This document shows, piece by piece, positions 17,102 to 26,703 of a stretch of DNA of 56,984 bases. The stretch covers positions 1 through 56,984 of the forward strand of contig JAQTTZ010000015.1 in the NCBI GenBank assembly GCA_028710485.1. Direction: 5' to 3'. Position 1 is the stretch's first letter. Every line of letters begins with the position of its first letter. Both the position numbers and the translations under genes were made by a program. Source of the DNA: Bacteriovorax sp. GTDB taxonomy: Bacteria > Bdellovibrionota > Bacteriovoracia > Bacteriovoracales > Bacteriovoracaceae. Under the pieces are notes generated by a model. It saw only the letters and a list, made by a program, of their open reading frames with translations. It did not search any database and had not been told where the DNA came from.

Positions 17102-17611
17102 ATGAAAAAGAAAAAAATCTGCATCGTTTTAGCAAGCACTGGAAAAAATCTCGGTCTTGCAAATGAAATTTCAGATGTCCTAAAAGAAAAAAATTGCGAA
17201 GTTTGTTTTCTAAATATTGTTGAAATGAATCTTCCACTTTATACAAGTTCGGCCGAAACCATTCATTCTGCAGAAGTTCTTATCCAACCATTTAGAGATC
17301 ATATCATCGCGGATGGATTTGTTTTCGTTGCACCTGAATATAACGGTGGCCCTCCACCAACTTTTAATAATTTTCTTGCATGGGTTAGTCGATCAACAAA
17401 AAACTGGCGAGAAACTTTTAATGGTAAATCTGCAATGCTGGCAAGCTTCAGTGCGGGAAGCGGAATTCAAGCAATAATGATCATGCGACTACAATTATCC
17501 CATGTCGGTATGAATGTTATTGGCAGAACAATTCAATCGACTTCTGGAAAAGTTCACAAACTTGAAGAGGTCGTTGATACCTGTGACGCTCTTTTACAAA
17601 CAATTCGCTAA
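17102..17611 (+). CDS. NAD(P)H-dependent FMN reductase (flavodoxin-like fold)
   Basis: The 169-residue protein matches the NADPH-dependent FMN reductase family: a KICIVLASTGKN nucleotide loop at the start, FVFVAPEYNGGPPPTFNNFL carrying the conserved PEYNG motif that binds flavin, and SFSAGSG further on. Members reduce FMN, quinones or azo compounds. GGAG lies 7 bases before the ATG. The promoter region has a dyad suggestive of redox or drug control. It converges on the XRE/RamB-like gene, one base apart. Confidence 0.88.
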   Translation: MKKKKICIVLASTGKNLGLANEISDVLKEKNCEVCFLNIVEMNLPLYTSSAETIHSAEVLIQPFRDHIIADGFVFVAPEYNGGPPPTFNNFLAWVSRSTKNWRETFNGKSAMLASFSAGSGIQAIMIMRLQLSHVGMNVIGRTIQSTSGKVHKLEEVVDTCDALLQTIR

Positions 17612-17612
17612 T

Positions 17613-19073
17613 TTAATTAATGAGCTCAGAAAGAGCTTTCTCTTTCTGATTTTTCTCAATTTTTTTTTGATAAATACAAGCAGGAACCACTCTGTCCTCG
17701 CAGTTTTCTTTTGGGCATCTCTCACAGGTTTGTCCAATCGAAATGCGCGAAAGAATCGGATCATCTAGAAATTTGATAACGCTTTTTAATTCTTCATTTA
17801 CTAAAAAACCAATCGTCAGAGACTGAAATGTATTTTCCTCAGTATTTGATTTTTTTGCGAGTGAAATGGAAAAATACTGTTGTCCATCTTCGACTATAGA
17901 GATCTGGCCTAAAAGACAATTATTATTCAGACCTTTTGAGAGTTGATTTTTTAGTTGCTGTAAACTCTTAATTGCAACCCATCGTCTGCAATAACTCTCA
18001 TTCATTCGCTGTCCATGAGGACTATGAAGTTGCGAGAGATGCAGCTCCTTGTTCATTGTAAAGTGTTCGACTTCGTCAACCTTAGTTGTGATGCCAAGAA
18101 AAAAGAGTTCATTCACTTTAAAATGTGATGGCAAGACTTGAGTTAAGCGGTGAAACATTAACTCTGAACTGACCTGATACTTGTCTATCAGAGAAAGAAA
18201 TAAATTCTGATCAAATTGTGAATTGGAAAAAAAGTTTTTCAGGTCTTTTGAAAACATTTTTTCTTCGAGTAGTATTGCACCTGCTAAATAACTGGCCTTA
18301 TAATCGTCTAAAAGTGCTCCTAGACTTTTCTCTAAGTTACCAAGTCCCAAAAGTCGATGCCCAATTTCTTTTGTTAAGTAAAAAGTTTTTTGACCAGTTT
18401 CAAGTTTTGAGTTCAGAAAAATTTTTGGAAGTTCAGATCGTTTCACTAAAACCTTAGTTTCCTCTAATAAGGAATTTGCAGCTAGAGTGTTTTCATCTAT
18501 TTCGTAGAGATATTGTTTTTTTATCAAAGAAGACATGTCTTCATAGCTAATACTTTCTTGAGTAAAATTCCAATCATTGCGCTTAATTTTGGCCATCTTC
18601 TCAAGTTCGGGAAAGTAATTATCATTGGCTTCAATGAAGGAGCGTAAGGCTGCATTGTAAATATCTTCCAATTTCATATCGAATGAGCGCGAGATTTGAA
18701 GAACTGTTAAAACAAAAGATGCAAATTTTTCAGGAGCATTTCCCATTAGGTCAACGACATCAGACTCACTTAAACCAAAAAGTTCAAGCGGCATTTTACT
18801 GACGAGATCACCTTCTAAAAACTTAAGTAGTGGATGTAGATTGCGTCCTGTTTTAAAAGAAACAAGGTCGCCTAGATCAACACCAAGGCCTAATGCCAGT
18901 GAAGCGAGTTTTTCAACTTTTGGATACTTTTTTCCTTTCTCTATTTCGTTGAGATAAGAAATTGAGAGGTCTGAGAGATCTGCTAATTCCTTCAAGGAAA
19001 AACCACGCCTCATCCGCAATTGGCGGATTTTTAAACCCAAAATAAACCTGAGGACGTTTTTTTTCTTCAACAT
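17613..19073 (-). CDS. XRE-family regulator of the RamB/ScfR type, probable controller of the glyoxylate enzyme
   Basis: Residues about 10-70 are an XRE helix-turn-helix (IRQLRMRRGFSLKELADLSD, ISYLNEIEKGKKYPKVEKL). The long middle has an HRLLGLG-like remnant of the IrrE/peptidase-like region (GHRLLGLGN), and the C-terminus has the short-chain-fatty-acyl regulator cysteine block GQTCERCPKENCEDR. The 486-residue layout matches RamB/ScfR regulators that sense acyl-CoA type signals and control isocitrate lyase or methylcitrate genes in actinobacteria. Here it is divergent from the malate synthase-isocitrate lyase gene, and the shared promoter carries regularly spaced AGCGAA sites. Regulation of that gene is strong inference. 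Confidence 0.85.
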   Translation of the reverse strand: MLKKKNVLRFILGLKIRQLRMRRGFSLKELADLSDLSISYLNEIEKGKKYPKVEKLASLALGLGVDLGDLVSFKTGRNLHPLLKFLEGDLVSKMPLELFGLSESDVVDLMGNAPEKFASFVLTVLQISRSFDMKLEDIYNAALRSFIEANDNYFPELEKMAKIKRNDWNFTQESISYEDMSSLIKKQYLYEIDENTLAANSLLEETKVLVKRSELPKIFLNSKLETGQKTFYLTKEIGHRLLGLGNLEKSLGALLDDYKASYLAGAILLEEKMFSKDLKNFFSNSQFDQNLFLSLIDKYQVSSELMFHRLTQVLPSHFKVNELFFLGITTKVDEVEHFTMNKELHLSQLHSPHGQRMNESYCRRWVAIKSLQQLKNQLSKGLNNNCLLGQISIVEDGQQYFSISLAKKSNTEENTFQSLTIGFLVNEELKSVIKFLDDPILSRISIGQTCERCPKENCEDRVVPACIYQKKIEKNQKEKALSELIN

Positions 19074-19113
19074 AATGAAGTGACTATACGCAAATCTGTT
19101 TTTGATGTCCAGC

Positions 19114-19178
19114 AGCGAAAATCATAATTTAGCGAATTTAAACGGTCAGCGAATTTTCGCTATCTTTTCAGTTTCGCT
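19114..19178. promoter_or_regulatory. Array of AGCGAA half-sites, candidate operator of the RamB-like regulator
   Basis: AGCGAA occurs as direct repeats at 19114, 19131 and 19148, each 17 bases apart, and in inverted form (TTTCGCT) at 19155 and 19172, again 17 bases apart. Sites 19148 and 19155 form a dyad AGCGA-ATTT-TCGCT. The array fills the space between the two divergent genes. Confidence 0.6.
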
Positions 19179-19255
19179 AGTGCTTATCATATCTCGAGCA
19201 ATAAACTTAACGTCTATTGAGTACCTTACAACCCAAAGTACAAGGAGGACCGTCC

Positions 19256-22192
19256 ATGAGCTATCATTCACTAAACGATTCTGTCCAGATTTCTAGTGGT
19301 GCCTTAAGCAATCGCTCTATAAAATTAATCGATATAGGCTTCCTGGATTTACTCACCAAACTTCACCGAAAGATGGAAATAAGGCGAAACCAATTACTGG
19401 CAGTCAGACGCAGACGGCTTGAGTCGTATGATCAAGGGGCCATTCCTCGCACCGAAATTTTAAATGAAAAATCAACTCTGCTAGACTGGAAAGTTGCGCC
19501 CATTCCAAATGATTTATTACTTCGAAGAGTTGAGATCACCGGCCCGGTTAATGACACAAAAATGGTCATCAATATGCTCTCGCGAAATAGCGAAGGCCTT
19601 AGAGCAGATATGGCGATGCTCGATTTTGAAGATTCTATGAAACCTTCTTGGAATAATATTATCGACGGTGTCTATAATGTTATTGGAGCTAGTCTTGGTG
19701 AACTTCACTACCAAAAAGATGATCAATCTAAAATATATAAAGTTGATCCAAAAGATATGGCCGGCCTCATGGTTCGAGTTAGAGGCTTACATCTGCAAGA
19801 AGTGAATATTAAAATTGATGGGCAATACGTATCTGCCGGTCTTTTTGATTTGGCCTTATGCTTTTATCATTCAGCTGCCAATCTTATCAAGGCCCATAAA
19901 ACTCCGAAATATTATGTCCCAAAAATAGAATACCCAATGGAAGCCTGGTGGTGGAATGATCTTTTTTGCCAGCTTCAAACCGAGCTTGGATACTCAATCG
20001 GAACTCTTCGCGCAACTTTTTTAATTGAAACTCTCCCCGCTGCTTTTAATATGGAAGAAATTCTTTATGAACTAAGAGAACATGTTGTCGGAATGAATGT
20101 CGGTAGATGGGATAAAATTTTCTCTGATATTAAAACTCTAAAAAATCATCCTTCCAGAATTAGTCCGGATCGTAGTGAGATAACCATGAAGAAATTCTGG
20201 ATGGAAAACTATGCTAAGAAATTAGTTAATGTTTGTCACCGTCGTGGAGCTTATGCCATTGGAGGAATGTCAGCTTTTACTCCCGGAAAAGATAGCGAAG
20301 TGAGAGCTCTACAAACTAAAAAAGTGATTGAAGATAAATCTAATGAATTTAAATTAGGACATGATGGTTGCTGGGTATCTCATCCCTATTTCATAGGCCC
20401 GGCGATGCAATGTTTCCCAAAATCAAATCAAGTTGATTTTATTGATGAGTCTTTTCCTGCTCATCCGCAACTCCTGATGGAAGGATCTGGACCACGAACA
20501 CTTGGTGGTTTAAAAATCAATATTCAAGTGGCGATTGCCTATTTATATGGACTAGCAAAAGGCTTAGGATGCGTGGCCCATAATAATATGATGGAAGACC
20601 TGGCCACTTTAGAAATTTCAAGGGCACAAGTTTGGCAATGGAATCACTACCAGATCACTCTCGATGAAGGTCTAGTTGTTAATGAGGCCTTAATTAAAGA
20701 TCTTTTCCAAAAAGAGCAAGAACCATTCTTGGTTGAGATTCTCAATAACCTTACCTTGTCTGATAAAGAAAAAATGAATGAGATTCATATTCTCAATAAA
20801 GCAGTTCTCGATGGAATGATTCTTTTTACATCAACTACGCTTGAACCATTTTTAACAACAACCGGCCCCTTGGAAATTTCATTCATCCACACATCTAATG
20901 GGAGAAATAAAATGGAAGAAGCTACTAAACTAGAAACACTTTGGGAAAAAGACAGAAGATGGAAAGGAATTACACGCGATTATTCTCCGGCAGATGTTTT
21001 AAAATTAAGGGGCTCTTACAAATTAGAGCATTCACTTGCAAGACTAGGAGCTGAAAATCTATGGCGCCTTTTAAATGAAGAAAACTATATCAACGCACTT
21101 GGGGCCTTAACTGGTAACCAAGCAGTTCAACAAGTAAGAGCTGGTTTAAAAGCAATCTATCTTTCCGGCTGGCAAGTTGCAGCTGACGCTAATTTGGCAG
21201 GAGAAATGTATCCTGATCAAAGTTTATACCCATCTGATAGCGTTCCTAATGTTGTTAAAAAAATCAATCAGGCACTTGTAAGAGCTGATCAAGTTGAAAG
21301 TGCTGAAGGTAATGTTACCAGAGAATGGCTTGCACCAATCATCGCTGATGCTGAAGCTGGTTTTGGAGGAGCACTAAATGCTTACGAATTGATGAAACAA
21401 ATGATCGCGGCCGGAGCTGCAGGGGTTCACTTTGAAGATCAACTTGCGAGTGAAAAAAAGTGTGGTCACTTAGGCGGAAAAGTTTTAGTTCCAATTTCTG
21501 AGTTTATTAAAAAATTAACAGCGGCAAGACTTGCGGCAGACGTTATGGATGTACCAACTTTAGTTATCGCCCGAACTGATGCCCAAGCAGCAACTCTGCT
21601 AACAAGTGATGTAGACCAAAGAGATCACAAGTTCTTAACTGGGGAGAGAACACCAGAAGGATTTTTTAGAATTAGAAATGGTATGGATATCGCTATCGCT
21701 CGCGGATTAGCTTACGCTCCTTATGCTGATTTAATTTGGTGTGAAACATCAACTCCAGATCTTGAAGAAGCAAGACTATTTGCTGAAAGCATTCATGCTC
21801 AATTTCCAAATAAAATGCTGGCCTATAACTGCTCACCATCTTTTAACTGGAAAAAGAAACTTGATGCTACGACGATCGCAAAATTTCAAAAGGAACTCGG
21901 TGCCATGGGATACAAATTCCAATTTGTAACCTTAGCTGGCTTCCATTCATTGAACTATTCAATGTACTCGCTTGCTTATCAGTATAAAACCCACGGAATG
22001 AGTGCCTACTCTGCTCTTCAAGAAAATGAATTTAGTGCTGAAGCAATCGGCTACACCGCAACTAAGCATCAACGTGAAGTTGGAACAGGTTATTTCGATT
22101 TAGTTTCAAACACTATCGGCCAAGGTCAATCATCGACTCTAGCCTTGAAGGGCTCAACTGAAGAAGAACAATTTTGTGGAGCTATGGCCTAA
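19256..22192 (+). CDS. Bifunctional malate synthase - isocitrate lyase fusion
   Basis: One uninterrupted frame of 978 residues encodes both special enzymes of the glyoxylate cycle. Residues about 1-545 are malate synthase [37 protein letters not shown] and [15 protein letters not shown] with the catalytic acid. Residues about 553-978 are isocitrate lyase: [34 protein letters not shown] with catalytic C736, ARTDAQAA and [12 protein letters not shown]. The AAGGAGG site before ATG 19256 sets the start; a longer frame upstream has none. An internal in-frame ATG at 20912, preceded by GGGAG, marks the domain boundary and could yield free lyase. Isocitrate is split and the glyoxylate joined to acetyl-CoA, so fusion could channel glyoxylate. 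A terminator follows. Confidence 0.93.
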   Translation: MSYHSLNDSVQISSGALSNRSIKLIDIGFLDLLTKLHRKMEIRRNQLLAVRRRRLESYDQGAIPRTEILNEKSTLLDWKVAPIPNDLLLRRVEITGPVNDTKMVINMLSRNSEGLRADMAMLDFEDSMKPSWNNIIDGVYNVIGASLGELHYQKDDQSKIYKVDPKDMAGLMVRVRGLHLQEVNIKIDGQYVSAGLFDLALCFYHSAANLIKAHKTPKYYVPKIEYPMEAWWWNDLFCQLQTELGYSIGTLRATFLIETLPAAFNMEEILYELREHVVGMNVGRWDKIFSDIKTLKNHPSRISPDRSEITMKKFWMENYAKKLVNVCHRRGAYAIGGMSAFTPGKDSEVRALQTKKVIEDKSNEFKLGHDGCWVSHPYFIGPAMQCFPKSNQVDFIDESFPAHPQLLMEGSGPRTLGGLKINIQVAIAYLYGLAKGLGCVAHNNMMEDLATLEISRAQVWQWNHYQITLDEGLVVNEALIKDLFQKEQEPFLVEILNNLTLSDKEKMNEIHILNKAVLDGMILFTSTTLEPFLTTTGPLEISFIHTSNGRNKMEEATKLETLWEKDRRWKGITRDYSPADVLKLRGSYKLEHSLARLGAENLWRLLNEENYINALGALTGNQAVQQVRAGLKAIYLSGWQVAADANLAGEMYPDQSLYPSDSVPNVVKKINQALVRADQVESAEGNVTREWLAPIIADAEAGFGGALNAYELMKQMIAAGAAGVHFEDQLASEKKCGHLGGKVLVPISEFIKKLTAARLAADVMDVPTLVIARTDAQAATLLTSDVDQRDHKFLTGERTPEGFFRIRNGMDIAIARGLAYAPYADLIWCETSTPDLEEARLFAESIHAQFPNKMLAYNCSPSFNWKKKLDATTIAKFQKELGAMGYKFQFVTLAGFHSLNYSMYSLAYQYKTHGMSAYSALQENEFSAEAIGYTATKHQREVGTGYFDLVSNTIGQGQSSTLALKGSTEEEQFCGAMA

Positions 22193-22205
22193 TAAAATGA
22201 CTTAA

Positions 22206-22247
22206 AAGGAATCCCTTAAGACTTCGATCTTTTGGGATTCTTTTATT
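22206..22247 (+). terminator. Intrinsic terminator after the fused glyoxylate enzyme
   Basis: GAATCCC (22209-22215) pairs with GGGATTC (22234-22240), with an inner AAGA/TCTT stem and a TTTTATT tail. Confidence 0.75.
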
Positions 22248-22779
22248 AAAAAATTAAAACAAGATAGCCGCAAAATATTCCTAATAAAATTCCTCCAAAA
22301 AGATCACTTAAGTAATGAACTCCCAGATAGAGTCTGGAAAAAGTAACAATCGCAGCCCATACACCAACCCATAAGGCCCAAGGGTGATGAATCAATAAAA
22401 GAGCGGTAAAGAATGCGGTTGTCGATGCAGTATGCAGGGAGGGAAAGGAATCATCTTTTGGTGAATAAACCAAAGACTCCAAATTTGCCATTGCTTGGAA
22501 GGGACGCTTTCTTCTAAAAATCTGTTTAATGATATTACCAATTACCCAAGTCATAAAAGTGCAAATCATGGCCTTTAAAATTAAATACTGCCCAACAATA
22601 ATCTGTATTCCTTTTTGATTGAGGGTCACTAGGACAATTACATAAAACCCCCAAGCGTAACCTCGTGCTGTGTAGGTGGCCATCTTCAGGATAAAAGTGA
22701 TCTCTTTTGTACGCCACTTTGCCACCGCCAAGGTAGCCGCGCGATCGAATTCATTAAGCTTAGATAGTAATCTTATCAT
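22246..22779 (-). CDS. PAP2-family membrane phosphatase
   Basis: The 177-residue membrane protein shows the three phosphatase motifs: KQIFRRKRP, the PSLHT form of PSGH, and SRLYLGVHYLSD. Such enzymes dephosphorylate undecaprenyl pyrophosphate or phosphatidic acid/phosphatidylglycerol phosphate on the outer face of the inner membrane. About five hydrophobic segments are visible. The gene converges on the fused glyoxylate gene and lies just after the ABC efflux operon, but a 60-base gap means co-transcription is uncertain. Confidence 0.88.
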   Translation of the reverse strand: MIRLLSKLNEFDRAATLAVAKWRTKEITFILKMATYTARGYAWGFYVIVLVTLNQKGIQIIVGQYLILKAMICTFMTWVIGNIIKQIFRRKRPFQAMANLESLVYSPKDDSFPSLHTASTTAFFTALLLIHHPWALWVGVWAAIVTFSRLYLGVHYLSDLFGGILLGIFCGYLVLIF

Positions 22780-22839
22780 CTCACTATATTATTCCATTAG
22801 CTGCAGGATGGTCACTTATAATTTGTAGTTGGTACAATC

Positions 22840-23946
22840 CTATCCCAATGTATTTTTAAATTTTTTAAAACTTATCGTAATAAGGACAGCTCCCATAAGA
22901 ATCAAAACAGCAAAATGAGATAGTATTAAACGAGTGTCACCTCCCTTGAGCATAATATTTCTCAAAAGTTCAAGAAAATAGGTTAATGGATTTAGGTAAG
23001 CGATAAACTTCATATAGGGTGGCATATTCTCTATAGGAAATGTCATACCTGATAACTGAATGGCGGGAAAGAGAAAAAGAAAACTGGCCATCATTGATTG
23101 TTGCTGAGTTTTAGTGAGAATGGAAATCAATGTACCAATCGATACAGTGGTGCAGACAAAAATAATGGACGATAAAATTAGAACTAAAAATGATCCCCTC
23201 ATTGGTACATCAAAAACAAACACTGCAACTCCTAAAATAAGAGGAACATTACTCACTCCTAAAACAATATAGGGAAGAGTTTTTCCTAAAATAATTTCCC
23301 ACTTTTTTGTTGGAGCTGAAACTAGCATTTCAAATGTGCCAGTTTCCTTTTCTTTTGAAATAGACATGCTAGTTAAGGTAATAGTTATTAAACAGATTAA
23401 AGTGCTCATTACACCTGGAACCATATAGACGGCAGTCCTAATGGTTGGGTTGTAAAGAATTCTTATATCAAAATGGATAGGAGCAATATTTCTTTTACGA
23501 TTTAAATCTTTTTGGATCACATTGCTGAAAATTGAGTTCATATAATTCTCAATACTTTGTGCTCTAAGAACATTAGAAGCATTTATCAATAATTGAACCT
23601 GCCCGCGACCTCTTGCGATGGAGTCTGTAAGGCCTTCAGGAGGAGCAACTAAAACAGCATCAGCTTCATTCGCGTGAATCTGCCCAAAGGGATCTCTCGT
23701 GCTTACTCGCGCCGGAATAAACCATCCTGACTTAATCGCTCTCTGATAGACGTGCTCAAGAACTGTATCGTTAGTATGAGGAATATATGAAAGCCTAACA
23801 TTTTTTACATCTGAAGAGATTGCCACTCCGAAAAGGGTCATTTGAATTATAGGCGCAACAAAAAGTAAAGCACGCATTTTGGGATCGCGAAGGGTTTGTA
23901 TAAATTCTTTTCGAATAAATCCTAAAAGTGTTTGATTTATTTTCAT
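22840..23946 (-). CDS. ABC-2 type efflux permease (second of pair)
   Basis: The 368-residue protein has one N-terminal membrane segment, a periplasmic domain of about 150 residues and five C-terminal segments, the YbhR/YhhJ layout. SKEKETGTFEMLVSAPTKKW is the conserved ABC-2 coupling-helix region, followed by GKTLPYIVLG. It ends a six-gene operon; its start overlaps the previous permease by four bases. It should pair with the other permease and the two ATPases to move drugs or other hydrophobic molecules. Confidence 0.9.
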   Translation of the reverse strand: MKINQTLLGFIRKEFIQTLRDPKMRALLFVAPIIQMTLFGVAISSDVKNVRLSYIPHTNDTVLEHVYQRAIKSGWFIPARVSTRDPFGQIHANEADAVLVAPPEGLTDSIARGRGQVQLLINASNVLRAQSIENYMNSIFSNVIQKDLNRKRNIAPIHFDIRILYNPTIRTAVYMVPGVMSTLICLITITLTSMSISKEKETGTFEMLVSAPTKKWEIILGKTLPYIVLGVSNVPLILGVAVFVFDVPMRGSFLVLILSSIIFVCTTVSIGTLISILTKTQQQSMMASFLFLFPAIQLSGMTFPIENMPPYMKFIAYLNPLTYFLELLRNIMLKGGDTRLILSHFAVLILMGAVLITISFKKFKNTLG

Positions 23947-25052
23947 GGCTCTAAATCCCTCTTAAATTTTTTTGCAGCGATCGTCACCATCAGAGCACAT
24001 ATCAGCGCTAGTGCTAAAAATGCGTGCCTCAACTCATAGACCCCAGAGCCCTCTAAAAAAACATCCCTGCTAATTTCCATAAACCAACGGACCGGTAAAA
24101 CTGCAGTTAGCACTCTGAAAAATAAAGGCATACTTTCAATAGGAAAAATAAAACCGGATAAAAGTAATGAAGGCAAAAGTCCAGACATCATGGAAAACTG
24201 CATAGAGATCTGCTGTTTTCTGGTCGTTACAGAAATGAGAAGTCCTTGAGCGAGGTAGGTAGTAAGAAATAATAAACAACCACCTAAAAATATAAAATGA
24301 CTTCCTAAAAATGGAACTCCAAAAAAAACACGGGCGATAATATAGATAAAGCCAACTGCTCCTAAACCAAGACCTATATAAGGAGTAAGTTTCCCTAAAA
24401 CAATTTCTACTGGCCGTACGGGAGTTGAAAGCAGAAGTTCCATAGAACCATTCTCATACTCTCTTGCCACCGTAAGAGAAGTAAGCAAGATAGATAAAAT
24501 AGCAACAACCACCACCATCAATCCTGGAACAATGAACCATCGGCTATTGAGTTCAGGGTTATAGAGAAAGCGTGTTTTTAAAACAACATCATTGGGTCTT
24601 TTTTTTCCTGTTATTTTCTCAGCTGCAATATTTTCAATTCTTCCAAAATAACTTGTGACTGAACCTACAGTGGAATTATCGGCTCCATCGATCATAAGTT
24701 GCGCATTTGCTCCTCGTTCTGAAAGTAAATTGTATTCAAAATTTTTCTCTATAATTAAAGCTGCTCGATCTTTTTCTGAATCAATAGAATGAATTGCATC
24801 TTTTTGATTAAAAGAATGATTGACCAGAAAATAATGAGAGCTAGAGAGAGTATCAATCAATTTGCGGGAAGACTGTGTCTTGTCTCCATCGTAAACAGCA
24901 ATCTTGATATTTCTAACATTGAATTCAATTGCCAGTCCAAAAATAGTCACCATCATCACAGGTAATAACAAGGCGAGTGCCAAGGTGAATGGATCTCTCG
25001 TAATATGAAAGACTTCTTTTTTTGCCATTGCGATGGTTCTTGCGAATTTCAT
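23943..25052 (-). CDS. ABC-2 type efflux permease (first of pair)
   Basis: The 369-residue product has the same layout as its downstream partner: an N-terminal membrane segment, a periplasmic domain with ELNSRWFIVPGL at its end, and AREYENGSMELLLSTPVRP as the coupling region before GKLTPYIGLG. The pair corresponds to YbhS and YbhR. Start overlaps the ATPase gene stop (ATGA), so translation is coupled. Confidence 0.9.
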   Translation of the reverse strand: MKFARTIAMAKKEVFHITRDPFTLALALLLPVMMVTIFGLAIEFNVRNIKIAVYDGDKTQSSRKLIDTLSSSHYFLVNHSFNQKDAIHSIDSEKDRAALIIEKNFEYNLLSERGANAQLMIDGADNSTVGSVTSYFGRIENIAAEKITGKKRPNDVVLKTRFLYNPELNSRWFIVPGLMVVVVAILSILLTSLTVAREYENGSMELLLSTPVRPVEIVLGKLTPYIGLGLGAVGFIYIIARVFFGVPFLGSHFIFLGGCLLFLTTYLAQGLLISVTTRKQQISMQFSMMSGLLPSLLLSGFIFPIESMPLFFRVLTAVLPVRWFMEISRDVFLEGSGVYELRHAFLALALICALMVTIAAKKFKRDLEP

Positions 25053-25978
25053 TTATCCTGCCCTTCAACCAGTCGGATAAAAACATCTTCTAGCGTTGGA
25101 TTAATCTCTCTTATATTAAAAAGATCCCCATACAAGGATTTAAACTCATTCCATTTGCTTAAATTTATGGGAGATGCATGATAACGGTGACCATAAGACT
25201 CAAATGATTCAAAATATTTTAGAGCTTTAATCGACTCTAATTCTTGATTGCTGAGGGATTGTTTTGAATCTAACTCATAAAGCGGTTGGGGAAATGTTTT
25301 TGCTTTTAAACCGGCCGGACTGTCTAGGGCAATCAACTCTCCGTTACTCATCAAAGCGATTCGGTCACATTGTTCAACTTCATCCATATAATGTGAAGTT
25401 ACAAAAATTGTTTTTCCTTCTTTGGCCAAAGACTTAATTAAATCCCAAAATTTTTGTCTTGCGGCCGAAGACACCCCTGCCGTAGGTTCATCGAGAAAAA
25501 GTATTTCTGGTTCATGAAGAATAGATGCCGCTAAGGAAACTTGTTGCTTCATTCCTCCTGCCAAATCAGAAACTTTGGTATTGGCAGGTTTGTTGAAAGA
25601 AATAAAATCAAATAATTCTTTTTTTCTTTTCTCATAATACTCACGAGGCAATTTGCGCAGACTGGCAGTAAAGGAAATATTTTCTTCAACCGTAAGATCA
25701 TTATAAAGAGTGAATTTTTGCGACATATAACCAACCTTCGCTTTTATGAGATCGGCATTACCCTCAATATTGAAAGAAATTCCTGCGACTTCAACACTCC
25801 CGGAAGTTGGAATTAAAAGGCCGCAAAGCACTCTGATCGTTGTAGTCTTCCCTGCACCATTGGCACCAAGGAAACCAAAAATCTCTCCCTTTTGAACATT
25901 AAAACTTATATTGTTAACAGCTTTAAAATCATCAAACTGAAGAACTAAATTTTCAACTTTCACCGCTAATGTATTCAT
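25049..25978 (-). CDS. ABC transporter ATP-binding protein (second ATPase)
   Basis: A 309-residue ATPase with Walker A GANGAGKTTT, signature LAGGMKQQVSL, Walker B LFLDEPTAGVS and an H-loop TSHYMDE. A C-terminal extension of about 85 residues is typical of ABC-2 exporters. In E. coli YbhF both ATPases are joined in one chain; here they are two genes whose stop and start overlap by four bases. Confidence 0.92.
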   Translation of the reverse strand: MNTLAVKVENLVLQFDDFKAVNNISFNVQKGEIFGFLGANGAGKTTTIRVLCGLLIPTSGSVEVAGISFNIEGNADLIKAKVGYMSQKFTLYNDLTVEENISFTASLRKLPREYYEKRKKELFDFISFNKPANTKVSDLAGGMKQQVSLAASILHEPEILFLDEPTAGVSSAARQKFWDLIKSLAKEGKTIFVTSHYMDEVEQCDRIALMSNGELIALDSPAGLKAKTFPQPLYELDSKQSLSNQELESIKALKYFESFESYGHRYHASPINLSKWNEFKSLYGDLFNIREINPTLEDVFIRLVEGQDK

Positions 25979-26700
25979 GACTTTGCTCTGGCAATAAAAA
26001 GAGCATCGAAATTTGCGACACTTTCTTTTATAAGAAGTTCTCGTGGCTCTCCTTCAAGTAAAGTTTTACCGGCATCTATGAGATGAACTCTGGAGCAACG
26101 TTCCGCCTCATCAAGATAAGCAGTTGCGATAATAATTAAAATTTTCTTGTCTGCAAGTCGATAAAGAAGATCCCAAAATTCTCTTCGACTAATAGGATCT
26201 ATACCATTGGTTGGTTCATCCAAAAGTAAAACTTCAGGAGATCTAAGAAGAGAACACATTAATCCTAATTTTTTATACATTCCTCCTGATAGCTTGGAAG
26301 CAATTCTATCGACAAATTTATCTAGTCTTGTGATCTCTAAAAGCTCACTCCTCGTTTGTTGATATTGATCTTTTGGGATTGAATACAGATCTCGGAAAAA
26401 TTCTAAATGTTCATCGATCGAAAGATCACCATACAAGCTCTGCTGCTGAGGCATATAGGCCACAACCCCTTTTACTTTTTCAAAAGTAATAGCATTTCCA
26501 TCTCTGGTGTATTGGATGCTTCCAAGATTAGGCCTAAGAAGATTAATCATTAAACGTAAGAGCGTTGTTTTACCGGCCCCTTCAGGACCAATTAATCCAT
26601 GCATATGCCCTGCTTCAAAATTCAAGCTGACATCGTCGAGTGCCTGATTGGCGCCTAGCTTCTTGGAGACATTTAATACTTGTATTCCTATTCCATCCAC
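25975..26700 (-). CDS. ABC transporter ATP-binding protein (first ATPase)
   Basis: A 241-residue ATPase with Walker A GPEGAGKTTLL, signature KLSGGMYKKLGL, Walker B LLLDEPTNGIDP and TAYLDEAERC in the H-loop region, where the usual histidine is replaced by alanine (ATAYLDE). Loss of the switch histidine suggests this half is the less active site of a heterodimer with the second ATPase. Start is GTG with GGAG nine bases upstream, three bases after the adaptor stop. Confidence 0.9.
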   Translation of the reverse strand: MDGIGIQVLNVSKKLGANQALDDVSLNFEAGHMHGLIGPEGAGKTTLLRLMINLLRPNLGSIQYTRDGNAITFEKVKGVVAYMPQQQSLYGDLSIDEHLEFFRDLYSIPKDQYQQTRSELLEITRLDKFVDRIASKLSGGMYKKLGLMCSLLRSPEVLLLDEPTNGIDPISRREFWDLLYRLADKKILIIIATAYLDEAERCSRVHLIDAGKTLLEGEPRELLIKESVANFDALFIARAKS

Positions 26701-26703
26701 GAA

